NCBI GenBank assembly: GCA_028284465.1
Contig: JANQRR010000011.1
Span: 24,899 to 88,898 of the forward strand
Origin: Gammaproteobacteria bacterium
Lineage (GTDB): Bacteria; Pseudomonadota; Gammaproteobacteria; JAJFKO01
Direction: 5' to 3'
DNA length: 64,000 nt
Position 1 is the first letter of the stretch. Each line of letters starts with the position of its first letter. The notes below the pieces were generated by a model, which saw only the letters and a list, made by a program, of their open reading frames with translations, did not search any database and had not been told where the DNA came from. The translations under genes and the position numbers were made by a program. Shown piece by piece: positions 28,769-37,475 of this stretch.

Positions 28769-29143
28769 ATGAATGACGAGAACACATTTAATCTTGACGA
28801 TACTCGAAAACGTTTACAAGAATGGGGTGAATGGTGCCATTTCATTTTAACGATGGGGTTGAATTATTCTAGTAAATCTCTGATTGCACAATTACAGGAT
28901 GCTAAAGGTATGTTAATCAGTGATACTAGTGGTAAGATTTGTCCGAAAAATGATAATGCTGAAGAAATTGATGAACTTGTAAATTGCTATGCAAAAGAAA
29001 ATCCTAAAAAAGCACGTGTTTTATCTATTCATTATGTGGATGAAGGAGAAGTAAAAAAAAGAATCGAACGCTCTAATTTACCAAAGCATACATATTACCG
29101 CTATTTATTATGTGCAGAAAAATGGATAAACAAATATCTCTAA
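28769..29143 (+). CDS. Phage antiterminator Q-like protein
   Basis: 124 residues; AGAGGT before the ATG. The N-terminus (TRKRLQEWGEWCHF, about 11-24) matches the opening of lambdoid Q proteins of the Phage_antitermQ type (residues x-R-LExWGxW). The C-terminus (about 78-124) matches their sigma-region-4-like end: KKARVLSIHYV, then a helix-turn-helix-like segment ending in YRYLLCAEKWINKYL. Q binds DNA at a late promoter, joins the paused RNA polymerase and lets it read through terminators. The gene is followed by its own terminator, then by a promoter and leader terminator in front of the conjugation operon, exactly where a Q target would be expected. Function is inferred from family resemblance and context. 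Confidence 0.68.
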   Translation: MNDENTFNLDDTRKRLQEWGEWCHFILTMGLNYSSKSLIAQLQDAKGMLISDTSGKICPKNDNAEEIDELVNCYAKENPKKARVLSIHYVDEGEVKKRIERSNLPKHTYYRYLLCAEKWINKYL

Positions 29144-29164
29144 GAAGATATTAAATAAACATAG

Positions 29165-29188
29165 AAGGGGCAGCATTGCCCCTTTTTT
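29165..29188 (+). terminator. Intrinsic terminator after the Q-like gene
   Basis: 8-bp stem AAGGGGCA/TGCCCCTT with a GCAT loop, followed by a T-run. It ends the transcript of the Q-like gene before the conjugation promoter. Confidence 0.88.
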
Positions 29189-29293
29189 ATTTTGGCCATG
29201 TTAATTATTATTGTCATCATAATCCATTTTTCTATATAATTGTTTCAGCAATTTTATGATCTTTTAAATTATTTTAATTTATTCTATTAGTAA

Positions 29294-29411
29294 ATTATCG
29301 CTTAAAGCCGCATAATATCACTTAAGGTTATTTGTAACAATTTATAAAAAATAATTTCAATGTTTTTTAGGCAGATAATTATCGCTTAAAGCCGCATAAC
29401 ATCGTTTAAAG
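29294..29411. repeat. Two pairs of 11-bp direct repeats upstream of the conjugation promoter
   Basis: ATCGCTTAAAG at 29297 and ATCACTTAAGG at 29317; again ATCGCTTAAAG at 29381 and ATCGTTTAAAG at 29401. Within each pair the start-to-start distance is 20 bp, the shared spacer is GCCGCATAA, and the two pairs are 84 bp apart (about eight turns). The last copy lies about 40 bp upstream of the -35 box. This looks like a binding array for an activator or tandem-HTH protein. Confidence 0.75.
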
Positions 29412-29451
29412 TCACAATGCATAAAAAATTTAATTTTTTTTAAAAAAATGC

Positions 29452-29480
29452 TTGCGTTATTTCTCCGAAATTGGTATAGT
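29452..29480 (+). promoter_or_regulatory. Promoter of the conjugation operon
   Basis: -35 TTGCGT (29452-29457), 17-bp spacer, -10 TATAGT (29475-29480), predicted start near 29487. An intrinsic terminator begins only about 22 bases into the transcript. Confidence 0.75.
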
Positions 29481-29508
29481 GCTCCTGTACCTTCGAAAAA
29501 GTGCATAG

Positions 29509-29541
29509 AAAACCCCACAGAAAAACTGCTGGGGTTTTTTT
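29509..29541 (+). terminator. Leader terminator just after the conjugation promoter
   Basis: Stem AAAACCCCaCAG / CTGcTGGGGTTTT with an AAAAA loop, running into a seven-base T-run. Placed between the promoter and PilL, it should stop most transcripts within about 55 nt unless polymerase is modified. Confidence 0.88.
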
Positions 29542-29611
29542 ATGCCTATCAAAAATCTTTTGAAATTTCTTATCTCTACTATCTAACACATATTCTTTTT
29601 TGAGGTTTAAC

Positions 29612-30130
29612 ATGACAAGACAACAACACCTAAAGCGTTGTGCTTTAGTGGGTGTGCTTGCATTTGGTTTGTTAGGTGTAACTACGGCAAGCATTGCTAA
29701 CAGCGTTTCTATTGGGCGTTATTTATCAGTAAAAGTAAAACCCCAGGCTGATCAGGAACGTTTATTACAACAACGCCTTTATGCCAAATTTCCACAAAAC
29801 ATTTTAACTCTAAAGCAAGCCATCGATTTTTTATTGCAATTTAGTGGTTATCGGTTGGTAGCATCACAACAGATGAGTCAACCAGTACGTGATATGTTAA
29901 GACAAGCGCTGCCGGAAGTTGATAAAACATTTGGCCCAATGACTTTAATTCAAAGTCTTGAAACTTTAGTAGGAGCACCTTTTTGTGTGCTGATTGATCC
30001 CATCAATAGATTAGTGGGTTTTAAAGTAAAGCCGTCCTATCAGCATTTATATAAAAGATCTGTCATTCAAACACATTCATCAAGACAACACACACATAAA
30101 AAGGATCAACATCATGATAATAAAACATAA
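29612..30130 (+). CDS. pilL: PilL-like ICE protein (PFGI-1/TIGR03748 type)
   Basis: 172 residues from ATG 29612 with TGAGGT upstream. N-terminal hydrophobic signal (about 8-30), then the conserved region with SIGRYLSVKVKPQADQE, a segment resembling the LRQALPEVDKTFGPMTLIQSLETLVG core, and FCVLIDPINRLVGFKV. In PFGI-1-class elements such proteins belong to the conjugative pilus/T4SS gene set and are probably envelope-anchored. First gene of the long conjugation operon. It overlaps the next gene by 17 bases. Confidence 0.82.
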   Translation: MTRQQHLKRCALVGVLAFGLLGVTTASIANSVSIGRYLSVKVKPQADQERLLQQRLYAKFPQNILTLKQAIDFLLQFSGYRLVASQQMSQPVRDMLRQALPEVDKTFGPMTLIQSLETLVGAPFCVLIDPINRLVGFKVKPSYQHLYKRSVIQTHSSRQHTHKKDQHHDNKT

Positions 30131-30425
30131 TGAATCGTCAATAACACCTGGCTTATTAATGGGGTTGCCTGGGCTAGCTTCGTATGTGGAGCAAGATACG
30201 TTGATTTATATCATACGTTCGATGTATCGCATTATTTTTAAATCGAGTCGGTTGAGAGAAAGTAAAGAGCAATTACATAAGCGTATTTTTCAATTTGAGC
30301 AAGAGTCAGGATTGCCAGGTTTTCTATCGGCGATCCCAGTAGAGCAGTTATTGAAGCAATTGGATGATGCACAATATTTTTATCCAATTCGCAGTGATGA
30401 AGTATCACTACCAACATTTCATTAA
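30114..30425 (+). CDS. Small unknown conjugation-operon protein
   Basis: 103 residues; AAGGA about 9 bases before the ATG and overlap with the PilL-like gene suggest coupled translation. No signal peptide; weakly hydrophobic N-terminal half, acidic C-terminal half. The family is not recognised. Location within the T4SS operon suggests an ICE-specific transfer accessory. Confidence 0.65.
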   Translation: MIIKHNESSITPGLLMGLPGLASYVEQDTLIYIIRSMYRIIFKSSRLRESKEQLHKRIFQFEQESGLPGFLSAIPVEQLLKQLDDAQYFYPIRSDEVSLPTFH

Positions 30426-30469
30426 TCTTCGTCTGATCGTTATGCATGTTAATCAATGAGGCAACTATC

Positions 30470-31255
30470 ATGAAAAATATTATTAACAAACAACGTTTAA
30501 ACAATATCAAACACATTCTTCTTATGAAAGCTAACACAGTCTATAGTGTTGCTAAGAAGTATTATCAACAATTAAATCAAAGACAGCGCAAGATCCTGTT
30601 GTCAAGCGTCGGTGTTGGTATTATGTTGTTTCTATTGGTCATACTCGCACTTTGCCATAGTAGTCATAAAACAACAACGAAAATGCACCATCCCGTGTAT
30701 TTTGAAACTAAACTATCATCGATTAAACCATCGGTTAATCTGCCAATAAGTAAAATCACATTGCCTGTCGTTAAAGATCAACATACATTAGAGATGACAT
30801 CACAATTTAATCAATTAAAAACTGCGGCCAGTCAACAATACAATCGATTAGATACACAGTTACACGCTATTCAATCGGATATGGCTGCTTTGGCATCACA
30901 ACATGATATTGCTCAATTACAACAAGCAGTTACACATCCCAATCACACATTATTGACTAAAGTAACACGACTACAATATACCTTACAAAAAATTGCGAAG
31001 CGTACCACAAAAAAAATGTGGATGACGCCTAACACGGTTGAACGTTATTTCCGTTTAGTTGCAGTACAAGGCTTTAGTGATGGTATGCGTGCGATTATTG
31101 ATGTGAATGGCCATCAAACCGTATTAAGTCCTCATGAAATTTGTCCTGCTTGTCGTGGTTGGGTACTACAGCATATGGATTTTGCTAACCAATCTGCTGT
31201 GTTTTCTAAACAAGGCAATAAGCAAACATTTTATGTCACTTTACGAGCAAACTAA
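30470..31255 (+). CDS. Single-pass membrane protein of the T4SS cluster
   Basis: 261 residues from ATG 30470 (GAGG upstream; ATG 30446 also in frame). Basic cytoplasmic N-terminus, one transmembrane helix (about 43-63), then a periplasmic part with a helical, Gln-rich region (about 105-175) and a small C-terminal domain with a CPAC motif near 230 (HEICPACRGW). The layout resembles TraP/IcmG-like bitopic T4SS components, but I do not recognise a specific family. Confidence 0.65.
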   Translation: MKNIINKQRLNNIKHILLMKANTVYSVAKKYYQQLNQRQRKILLSSVGVGIMLFLLVILALCHSSHKTTTKMHHPVYFETKLSSIKPSVNLPISKITLPVVKDQHTLEMTSQFNQLKTAASQQYNRLDTQLHAIQSDMAALASQHDIAQLQQAVTHPNHTLLTKVTRLQYTLQKIAKRTTKKMWMTPNTVERYFRLVAVQGFSDGMRAIIDVNGHQTVLSPHEICPACRGWVLQHMDFANQSAVFSKQGNKQTFYVTLRAN

Positions 31256-31270
31256 TTAGTGGGGTGGATC

Positions 31271-31495
31271 ATGAAGAAAATGGGATTGTTAGGAACGTTG
31301 TTTATCATAATCAGCTCATTATCAGGTTGTGCCAACATGATGACATCATTGGGTTATACACGAATACCAACGACAACAGCTAACGCTTGCAACCGAGCCT
31401 CAATGTTGATCACCAATCTAAACGCTGATCCGCATGATCGACGTTATGTGTTGCCAGATGGTCGTGCTTGCTTTGAGGTAAATACACATGAATAA
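31271..31495 (+). CDS. Small lipoprotein
   Basis: 74 residues from ATG 31271. Signal peptide with lipobox LSGC, lipidated Cys about residue 20, and a short mature part containing two further Cys. It overlaps the next gene by 8 bases. Probably an outer-membrane component of the transfer machinery; the small size fits VirB7-like lipoproteins, but homology is not shown. Confidence 0.72.
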   Translation: MKKMGLLGTLFIIISSLSGCANMMTSLGYTRIPTTTANACNRASMLITNLNADPHDRRYVLPDGRACFEVNTHE

Positions 31496-32267
31496 ACGTT
31501 TCAATGGTTTATTGGGAACATTTTTAGGTATGCTGAGCATCATTGCTATCCCTGCTATGGCAACAACGCCACTGATCCTATCATCACAAGCTACACAGGA
31601 TCAGATTGTTAAAACATTACCTGATCAGAATACGTTAACAATCCGTGCCAAACAATGGGGATTATCGACAAAGGCTTTCAAACGGTATGTATGGCTTATG
31701 CAGAATACGCCAAGTGGTCATTGGTATAAACATCTTGATCCGGCTGAAGTGCTTGCATTGAATGCTGGCAATCGAGATGAGATGATGAAATATGCTAAGA
31801 TTCAAGCCCGTATGATGCATATGCGTGTTACTCGCGAGCTTGCATTCGATCAGATATATAGTGAAGCCTATAAAGCGCTATATCCACGTGAAAAACCGGT
31901 GATGTCACCGGATCATCATACGCTCAGTCAACAAACCTTACAACGTGGTGATCGGATCTGGTTATTTGTCGGTGTTAATACACCCTTGGGTCGGTTTGTT
32001 TATCAACATATCATGAAGGTAGTACAAGCTACACCAGGCGTGGTGTTAGATATTTATTTTGTGGGGCAAACATTATCACCAGCACGCATTCAGCAATGGG
32101 CCATTGCCGCCGGTATTTCTCGTGATGCTGTTAATACACAAGTCACTTTGAATATTGGTAATGCACGTTTTAAAGCGGTTACTCACGGTAAACACGTTCA
32201 TTTACCCTTTGTTGGTGTGGTGCATGGCAATCACTTTCAACCGATCACTTTATCTTCTGTCCTTTAA
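31488..32267 (+). CDS. TIGR03759-family ICE protein
   Basis: 259 residues with a cleavable signal peptide (about 1-26). The conserved family core is evident: RAKQWGLSTKAFKRYVWLMQNTPSGHW, then LDPAEVLALNA and a second region (GVNTPLGRFVYQHIM) in a thioredoxin-like C-terminal part. Family members sit between pilL and traD in PFGI-1-type elements and are periplasmic. Translation is coupled to the preceding lipoprotein (overlap, GAGG within its 3' end). Confidence 0.85.
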   Translation: MNKRFNGLLGTFLGMLSIIAIPAMATTPLILSSQATQDQIVKTLPDQNTLTIRAKQWGLSTKAFKRYVWLMQNTPSGHWYKHLDPAEVLALNAGNRDEMMKYAKIQARMMHMRVTRELAFDQIYSEAYKALYPREKPVMSPDHHTLSQQTLQRGDRIWLFVGVNTPLGRFVYQHIMKVVQATPGVVLDIYFVGQTLSPARIQQWAIAAGISRDAVNTQVTLNIGNARFKAVTHGKHVHLPFVGVVHGNHFQPITLSSVL

Positions 32268-32308
32268 TATTTTTTCATTAACTCTTAGAAAATCATCGAG
32301 GTGCTATT

Positions 32309-33004
32309 ATGACACGTCGTTTAATAATACTGATCTTATTAGTGATATTGAGCATGGGGTTTGTGGCTAGCAAAACTGTATCGGCTAACACGATAAAAAA
32401 CATCGTATCAAAGCAAGCCCCTATGATTAAAAAAATTGAGCAGCACTATCCCCAATTAAATCATGCTGCATTCATGGCAGGGGTACGTGCTTATGATCAC
32501 TTACGTGTCAAAGGCCGTGATCCACAACAGCTATTGACGATTGTCAATTTTGATAAACCATCAAATGTTAAGCGTCTTTGGGTGATTAACATGCGTAAAG
32601 GACACGTGTTATATCATACCTATGTCGCACATGGTCAAAACAGTGGGCTTAATGTTGCTAAGTATTTTTCTAATGTGCCCGGTTCTCATGAAAGTAGTAT
32701 TGGCGTGTATTTAACGGGTCAACCGTATTATGGTGTGGATGGTTATTCCATGCGTTTACATGGACTTGATAAAGGATTTAATAGTAATGTATTTAAGCGT
32801 CATATTGTGATGCATCCGGCACGTTATGTCAGTCAGCAGTTTATTAAACGATATGGGCGGATCGGTCGTACTTATGGTTGTTTCGGGCTAAGCCAAAAAA
32901 TTGCATCAAAGATTATCCATGCTATCAAACAAGGTACGGTTATGGTGGCTTATTACCCTAACAAAAACTGGTTAGCACACTCACGCTATGAGCAGCCCGT
33001 ATAG
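32309..33004 (+). CDS. Murein L,D-transpeptidase-like protein (YkuD_2)
   Basis: 231 residues, signal peptide or anchor about 7-26. Matches the L,D-transpeptidase catalytic family PF13645: SSIGVYLTGQPYYG (about 129-142), LHGLDKGFN (150-158), His169 in IVMHPARY and catalytic Cys191 in RTYGCFGLS. Such enzymes cleave or re-link peptidoglycan cross-links. Here it occupies the slot where many T4SS clusters carry a lytic transglycosylase, so it probably opens or remodels the cell wall for the transfer channel. The usual GC-P/A context is GCFGL here; catalytic residues are intact. Confidence 0.87.
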   Translation: MTRRLIILILLVILSMGFVASKTVSANTIKNIVSKQAPMIKKIEQHYPQLNHAAFMAGVRAYDHLRVKGRDPQQLLTIVNFDKPSNVKRLWVINMRKGHVLYHTYVAHGQNSGLNVAKYFSNVPGSHESSIGVYLTGQPYYGVDGYSMRLHGLDKGFNSNVFKRHIVMHPARYVSQQFIKRYGRIGRTYGCFGLSQKIASKIIHAIKQGTVMVAYYPNKNWLAHSRYEQPV

Positions 33005-33015
33005 GATTTAATTTC

Positions 33016-33660
33016 ATGTTTTTCAATCAAGATATTACGATCATGCGTTGCACGCGGATCATCCGTGACGTTTTCCAACGCCACTTAAAATGGCGACAAT
33101 GTTTGTTACTGGTATTCACTGGTTTGGTCTCCTTTACAGCCAATGCCACCATTGTTGCTACCTCAGTGCGTGCAACGCATCTTATTCAAGATTATTTGCA
33201 GGCGGAACATCTGTCTGAAAAGATAATAGTACATAAGCAAGCTAAGGTAATTAAATCACTTGATAATTTAACACAGATTTCATCACGACAGATCGCGTCG
33301 GTGATAAACAACAGTCAGCCAAAACACGAAAACATATCGTGGATTTATCCTGTGTGTTCTCAACATTTAAAGCCAGGTCATGTTAACTCACGACGAATTC
33401 AAATTGCTTTACCACAACCGATATTCATTGTTGGTGATGATCAATTATCTAAAGCATGGTTACGACATTTTGCGGGTCGTTTAGTTCATATTCACGCGAA
33501 AGGCTTTGTGGTCAATGTGGCAAGTCAGGAAGCCATGCAGAACCTTAAAAATAATTTTCCACAGTTATTATTTGTGCCTATGCCTGGTGATGCGTTAGCG
33601 ACGTGGCTTAAGTTAACACATTATCCGGTATTAATTTCAGATACACGTATTGAGCAGTAA
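33016..33660 (+). CDS. PFL_4695-family ICE protein (TIGR03765)
   Basis: 214 residues; internal signal-like hydrophobic segment about 32-46. The C-terminal 85 residues carry the family pattern: PIFIVGDDQLSKAWLRHFAG, then the GFVVNVAS and PMPGDALATWLKLTHYPVLI blocks. Its role is unknown but it is a constant neighbour just upstream of traD in GI-type T4SS clusters. Periplasmic by prediction. Confidence 0.83.
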   Translation: MFFNQDITIMRCTRIIRDVFQRHLKWRQCLLLVFTGLVSFTANATIVATSVRATHLIQDYLQAEHLSEKIIVHKQAKVIKSLDNLTQISSRQIASVINNSQPKHENISWIYPVCSQHLKPGHVNSRRIQIALPQPIFIVGDDQLSKAWLRHFAGRLVHIHAKGFVVNVASQEAMQNLKNNFPQLLFVPMPGDALATWLKLTHYPVLISDTRIEQ

Positions 33661-33704
33661 CCATCAGAAATACCTTTTTAACAAATTAATAAACGAGAAA
33701 ACCG

Positions 33705-35723
33705 ATGCAACCTTATCCATTAGAAAATTTGTTACGTTCTCCTATTGAATGGTGGTCAAGTGTGGTGTGCCTTATTGTCGGTGTATTTATTTTAATGAGT
33801 GCGCCACACATTTTATTGATGTCCTATGGGAGTCATGCTATCGCCATTGGCTTATTTATCATAAGTGTTTGGCGATTTTTACAGGGCTATCGGGTGTTTC
33901 GGTATCGACGCAACTTAAAACGCTTGCGGTATTATGCGTTAAGTTCGGATGAACTACCCATTAGCCAACAAAAATTATTTTTAGGCAAAGGTTTTCGCTG
34001 GCGAGCTAAACATACGCAACGGTTACATGATTTGAAACAATGTGGGCATGAACATTTTGTTAAACCAGGACGATGGTATCAATGGGCGCGCGCATTTGAA
34101 TTGAAGTATGAGCATTCACCTAAGTTACAGTGGCTGGTGCGTTTGCTCTCTAGCCAGAACACGTTGAATCCACTGCGGCCCTTACCGCCTGTTGGTGGCA
34201 ATTCAGCGATCCACGGCATTGAACCCCATGAAAAAGAGGTGTTTTTGAATCTTTCAGAGCGAGTAGGACATACCATGATTTTAGGTACTACCCGTGTCGG
34301 TAAAACCCGATTATTAGAACTCATGATCAGTAGTGATATTCGTCGCAATGATTCAGCGGTAATTGTTTTTGATCCGAAGGGTGATGTGGATTTATTAAAA
34401 CGTATTTGTCATGAAGCGAAATGTGCGGGTCGCGAGCAAGATGTGCTGGTGTTTCACTTAGGGTATCCAAAGCATTCAGCGCGGTATAACCCGATTGGTA
34501 ATTTCGCACGGATCACCGAAGTGGCAAACCGTGTTGCCAATCAATTACCGAGCAGCGGTGAATCCGCGGCGTTTAAAGAATTTGCTTGGCGGTTTGTCAA
34601 TATTATTGCGAATGCCTTAGTTGCGTTAGGCAAAAAACCGAGTTACAAAGCGATGGATCGCTACATTTTAAATATTGACCCTCTGTTGTTGGAATATTGT
34701 GAGCAATGGCTCCCAAGTCTTGAGTCGGATTGGCGAGTAAAAGTAAAAGAGACTGAAAAGCGGCTTGATGAGAAAACGTTACCGTTTCATTTAAAAGCTC
34801 GCAATCGATTCATGATTGCATTGGTTCAATATGTCGATACCTTAAAACAAGAAAATTCCATTTATGAAGGATTAAAAGCGATTTTTAATTATGATCAAAC
34901 CTATTTTCAAAAAATCACAGCATCCTTATCGCCTTTATTTGCCAAGCTTACTACAGGAACGATTGCAGAGTTAATTTCACCGAATTATTTTGCGGTTGAT
35001 GATAAACGACCGATTTTCGATTGGCTCCAAGTGATCCGTGGCAAGAAAATTGTGTATATCGGCTTAGATGCGTTATCTGATAGCACGGTAAGTTCCGCTG
35101 TGGGTAATTCCATGTTTGCTGATTTATGTTCGACGGTCGGGCAAATTTATAAATTTGGCGTGCAAGATGGTATCGCTGCACCTGAGTTTAAAAAGCAATT
35201 TTATAAAGTGAATGTTTATGGGGATGAATACAATGAATTAGCCGGTGAGGAATTTATTCCGCTCGCCAATAAAGGCGGTGGTGCAGGGTTACAATTAACG
35301 ATGGCCTCACAAGTGGATGCCGATGTGTTAGCGCGTTTAGGTGATCAAGCCAAAGCCAATCAAATCTTTGCGAATTTTAATACACTTATTTTTTTACGAG
35401 TGTTAAGTGCGAGCACGGCAGGCTTACTCATTGATAAGCTACCGCAACGTGTGCCAGTTAAAAATCGTGTACAAGGATCGTCAGCGCATGATACAACGAA
35501 TTTAGCAGATGAGATGCATTTTTCCAGTCACACGGAAGATCGCATCGTCACCACTGACGTACCTTTAATTTCCACTGATGATGTCATGCAACTACCTAAA
35601 GGCCAAGCATTTTGTTTATTAGATGGCGGGCAGCTTTATAAAGTGCGGTTTCCATTACCGAAAAATGATATGCACGCGATGCCGGATCATGTTGAAGATA
35701 TCGTCAATACTTTACGTGATTAA
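33705..35723 (+). CDS. traD: Conjugative coupling ATPase TraD (SXT/TOL subfamily)
   Basis: 672 residues. Two N-terminal transmembrane helices (about 17-60), Walker A GTTRVGKT (194-201), VFDPKGDVDL motif near 223, Walker B-region GDEYNEL near 505, and a C-terminal part with the VP-rich KLPQRVPVKNRVQG segment typical of TIGR03743. Coupling proteins form a hexameric inner-membrane pump that receives the relaxosome and drives DNA into the T4SS. Centrally placed in the transfer operon. Confidence 0.93.
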   Translation: MQPYPLENLLRSPIEWWSSVVCLIVGVFILMSAPHILLMSYGSHAIAIGLFIISVWRFLQGYRVFRYRRNLKRLRYYALSSDELPISQQKLFLGKGFRWRAKHTQRLHDLKQCGHEHFVKPGRWYQWARAFELKYEHSPKLQWLVRLLSSQNTLNPLRPLPPVGGNSAIHGIEPHEKEVFLNLSERVGHTMILGTTRVGKTRLLELMISSDIRRNDSAVIVFDPKGDVDLLKRICHEAKCAGREQDVLVFHLGYPKHSARYNPIGNFARITEVANRVANQLPSSGESAAFKEFAWRFVNIIANALVALGKKPSYKAMDRYILNIDPLLLEYCEQWLPSLESDWRVKVKETEKRLDEKTLPFHLKARNRFMIALVQYVDTLKQENSIYEGLKAIFNYDQTYFQKITASLSPLFAKLTTGTIAELISPNYFAVDDKRPIFDWLQVIRGKKIVYIGLDALSDSTVSSAVGNSMFADLCSTVGQIYKFGVQDGIAAPEFKKQFYKVNVYGDEYNELAGEEFIPLANKGGGAGLQLTMASQVDADVLARLGDQAKANQIFANFNTLIFLRVLSASTAGLLIDKLPQRVPVKNRVQGSSAHDTTNLADEMHFSSHTEDRIVTTDVPLISTDDVMQLPKGQAFCLLDGGQLYKVRFPLPKNDMHAMPDHVEDIVNTLRD

Positions 35724-35759
35724 ACACAGATAGTCATTATAACATATAGGTTAATACTC

Positions 35760-36416
35760 ATGAACGTAAAAAAGCCTGCACTGTATCAGCAATGCTTTTG
35801 GTTGATCCTACACACGATCACGTGGTTAATACTAGGTGGGATCGGTTGTGTAGCTACGGCGATTGTGATTGTAGCATTTAAAGGTCAAAGCGCAGGGCTA
35901 GCTTGGTTACAAACCTTAGTGCATCAAGACTATGCCACGTTAAGCAATATGCTACAGTCAAATACGATTATGAGATTGTACCGCGAATTGCGATTAATTC
36001 CAGATGTTTGGATAGTGCCACCCATAAACTTACCTATGATCAGCGACTATACGCAACAACAGTGTTGGTTGCAGCTTTTACCGTTCATCAGCGGTGCATT
36101 GTTGGGAACCAAATTATTACTTATAAAAATGTTTGTTTTGCTACATGGTGTATTGTTATTTTTATTCTTAGGCTGTGTTGGGTTAGTTGATGGTTTTACA
36201 CAACGTGCTATCCGACGTATGGCAGCAGGGCGTGAGAGTGCGTTGCTCTATCATCAGGCGAAACGCTGTATTGTTATCAGTTTAATGCTTAGTATGTTTA
36301 TTTACCTTATTGCACCTTTGCCAATATCACAAGCAAGTTGGATCATTGCTATTGCAGCCGTGGTATTGGGTATGGCTATTCAATTAACGACGAAAACATT
36401 TAAGAAATACGTTTAA
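35760..36416 (+). CDS. TIGR03747-family ICE membrane protein (DUF4400)
   Basis: 218 residues with four hydrophobic segments (about 12-36, 98-145, 170-186, 190-207) and the characteristic GFTQRAIRRMAAGRESALLYHQAK motif region between them. Always found directly after traD in PFGI-1-class clusters; presumed inner-membrane partner of TraD. Confidence 0.85.
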   Translation: MNVKKPALYQQCFWLILHTITWLILGGIGCVATAIVIVAFKGQSAGLAWLQTLVHQDYATLSNMLQSNTIMRLYRELRLIPDVWIVPPINLPMISDYTQQQCWLQLLPFISGALLGTKLLLIKMFVLLHGVLLFLFLGCVGLVDGFTQRAIRRMAAGRESALLYHQAKRCIVISLMLSMFIYLIAPLPISQASWIIAIAAVVLGMAIQLTTKTFKKYV

Positions 36417-36454
36417 CTATTCATTCTATTCTCACATTGATTCGGAGAGTCAGC

Positions 36455-37123
36455 ATGTTGCTATATGATGATAACAATATAAATAGTTCATTACACATAA
36501 AAAACAATGTTCGCAATCATCATTTTGTTGATGTGCATCAACAAAATGCGTGTGCGCGGGTAAAAACTACATGTTTATTATATGATGCGATAGTGTTAGC
36601 ACGTAACACACAATTATCACACTGGACATGGCGTTATGATCACGCAGAAGAGCATCCAGCAATTCAGACATTATGCGCTTTCTGGAAATATTTCCGTGAT
36701 GATAATAGTTGTTACGATGCACGCATCCCATATATTCAAGTATTTTTAGATAATGATCACTATGCTTCTTTAATAACTGACACGGTAGCGATGCCGGTAG
36801 TATTACATAATAAATCTCTGCAACAAATTGTGAAATCTGCGAGTGTTATTTTTGGCAATAAGTTTCTTATAACATTTTTAGCTGGACGACACATCACTGC
36901 CAAACAATCGACAAATGATTATTTGATATATTACACAGTACACAATCAGCCATTATTCAAAGAACGCTTATTGTTTGGTGCAGACAGCCCATTGGCGTTT
37001 GATTTGCAAAATCAATTAGCGTGGCAAACGTTAAAAGCGTTACATGATTTTCCGCAACAGTTCCCACAGTGTTGGCAGGCATTAAAAAAACAACGCGAGG
37101 TGATTGATTATGACATTCATTAA
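36455..37123 (+). CDS. Unknown soluble protein in the T4SS cluster
   Basis: 222 residues from ATG 36455 (GGAGAG upstream); TTG 36437 is an in-frame alternative. No signal peptide or membrane segment; rich in His and Asn, with a Trp-containing region near 55-75. No family recognised. It lies between the DUF4400 gene and the RAQPRD gene, which are close neighbours in related clusters, so it looks like an element-specific insertion. It overlaps the next gene by 14 bases. Confidence 0.65.
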   Translation: MLLYDDNNINSSLHIKNNVRNHHFVDVHQQNACARVKTTCLLYDAIVLARNTQLSHWTWRYDHAEEHPAIQTLCAFWKYFRDDNSCYDARIPYIQVFLDNDHYASLITDTVAMPVVLHNKSLQQIVKSASVIFGNKFLITFLAGRHITAKQSTNDYLIYYTVHNQPLFKERLLFGADSPLAFDLQNQLAWQTLKALHDFPQQFPQCWQALKKQREVIDYDIH

Positions 37124-37475
37124 ACGCTGTATCAAAAGTAGTATAGTCATTGTTTTGTTGACAATCGGTTCAATGAGCATGGCGAATACCGCGCAAATGC
37201 ACACGACATTAGCGCGGATCAACCATTTATTAGCACAGATCTACCCGTTAATTAATTTAGCGCAGCAGCAACAAGATCCTCATGAGCGTGTGCTCATAAA
37301 ATTTGATGCACTGCGCCATGATATTGCGCGTATTCAGACAGGGATCGCACACATTATTAATCGTCCCTCTATTCAGCCGAGAGAGGTGATACCTTTAACT
37401 GGGGATTACTTGCCTGGATCGAGAGTAAACGTTACGCATAAAACATTGCGTACAACACAGGATACAAAACCATGA
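37110..37475 (+). CDS. RAQPRD-family ICE protein (TIGR01690)
   Basis: 121 residues from ATG 37110 (GAGGTG upstream). Signal peptide (about 1-25), then the family core: LARINHLLAQIYPLINLAQQ (normally RAQPRD at this point), ALRHDIARIQTGI and PREVIPLTGDY. Periplasmic, function unknown, invariably before the DUF3262 gene. Ends in an ATGA overlap with it. Confidence 0.85.
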   Translation: MTFIKRCIKSSIVIVLLTIGSMSMANTAQMHTTLARINHLLAQIYPLINLAQQQQDPHERVLIKFDALRHDIARIQTGIAHIINRPSIQPREVIPLTGDYLPGSRVNVTHKTLRTTQDTKP

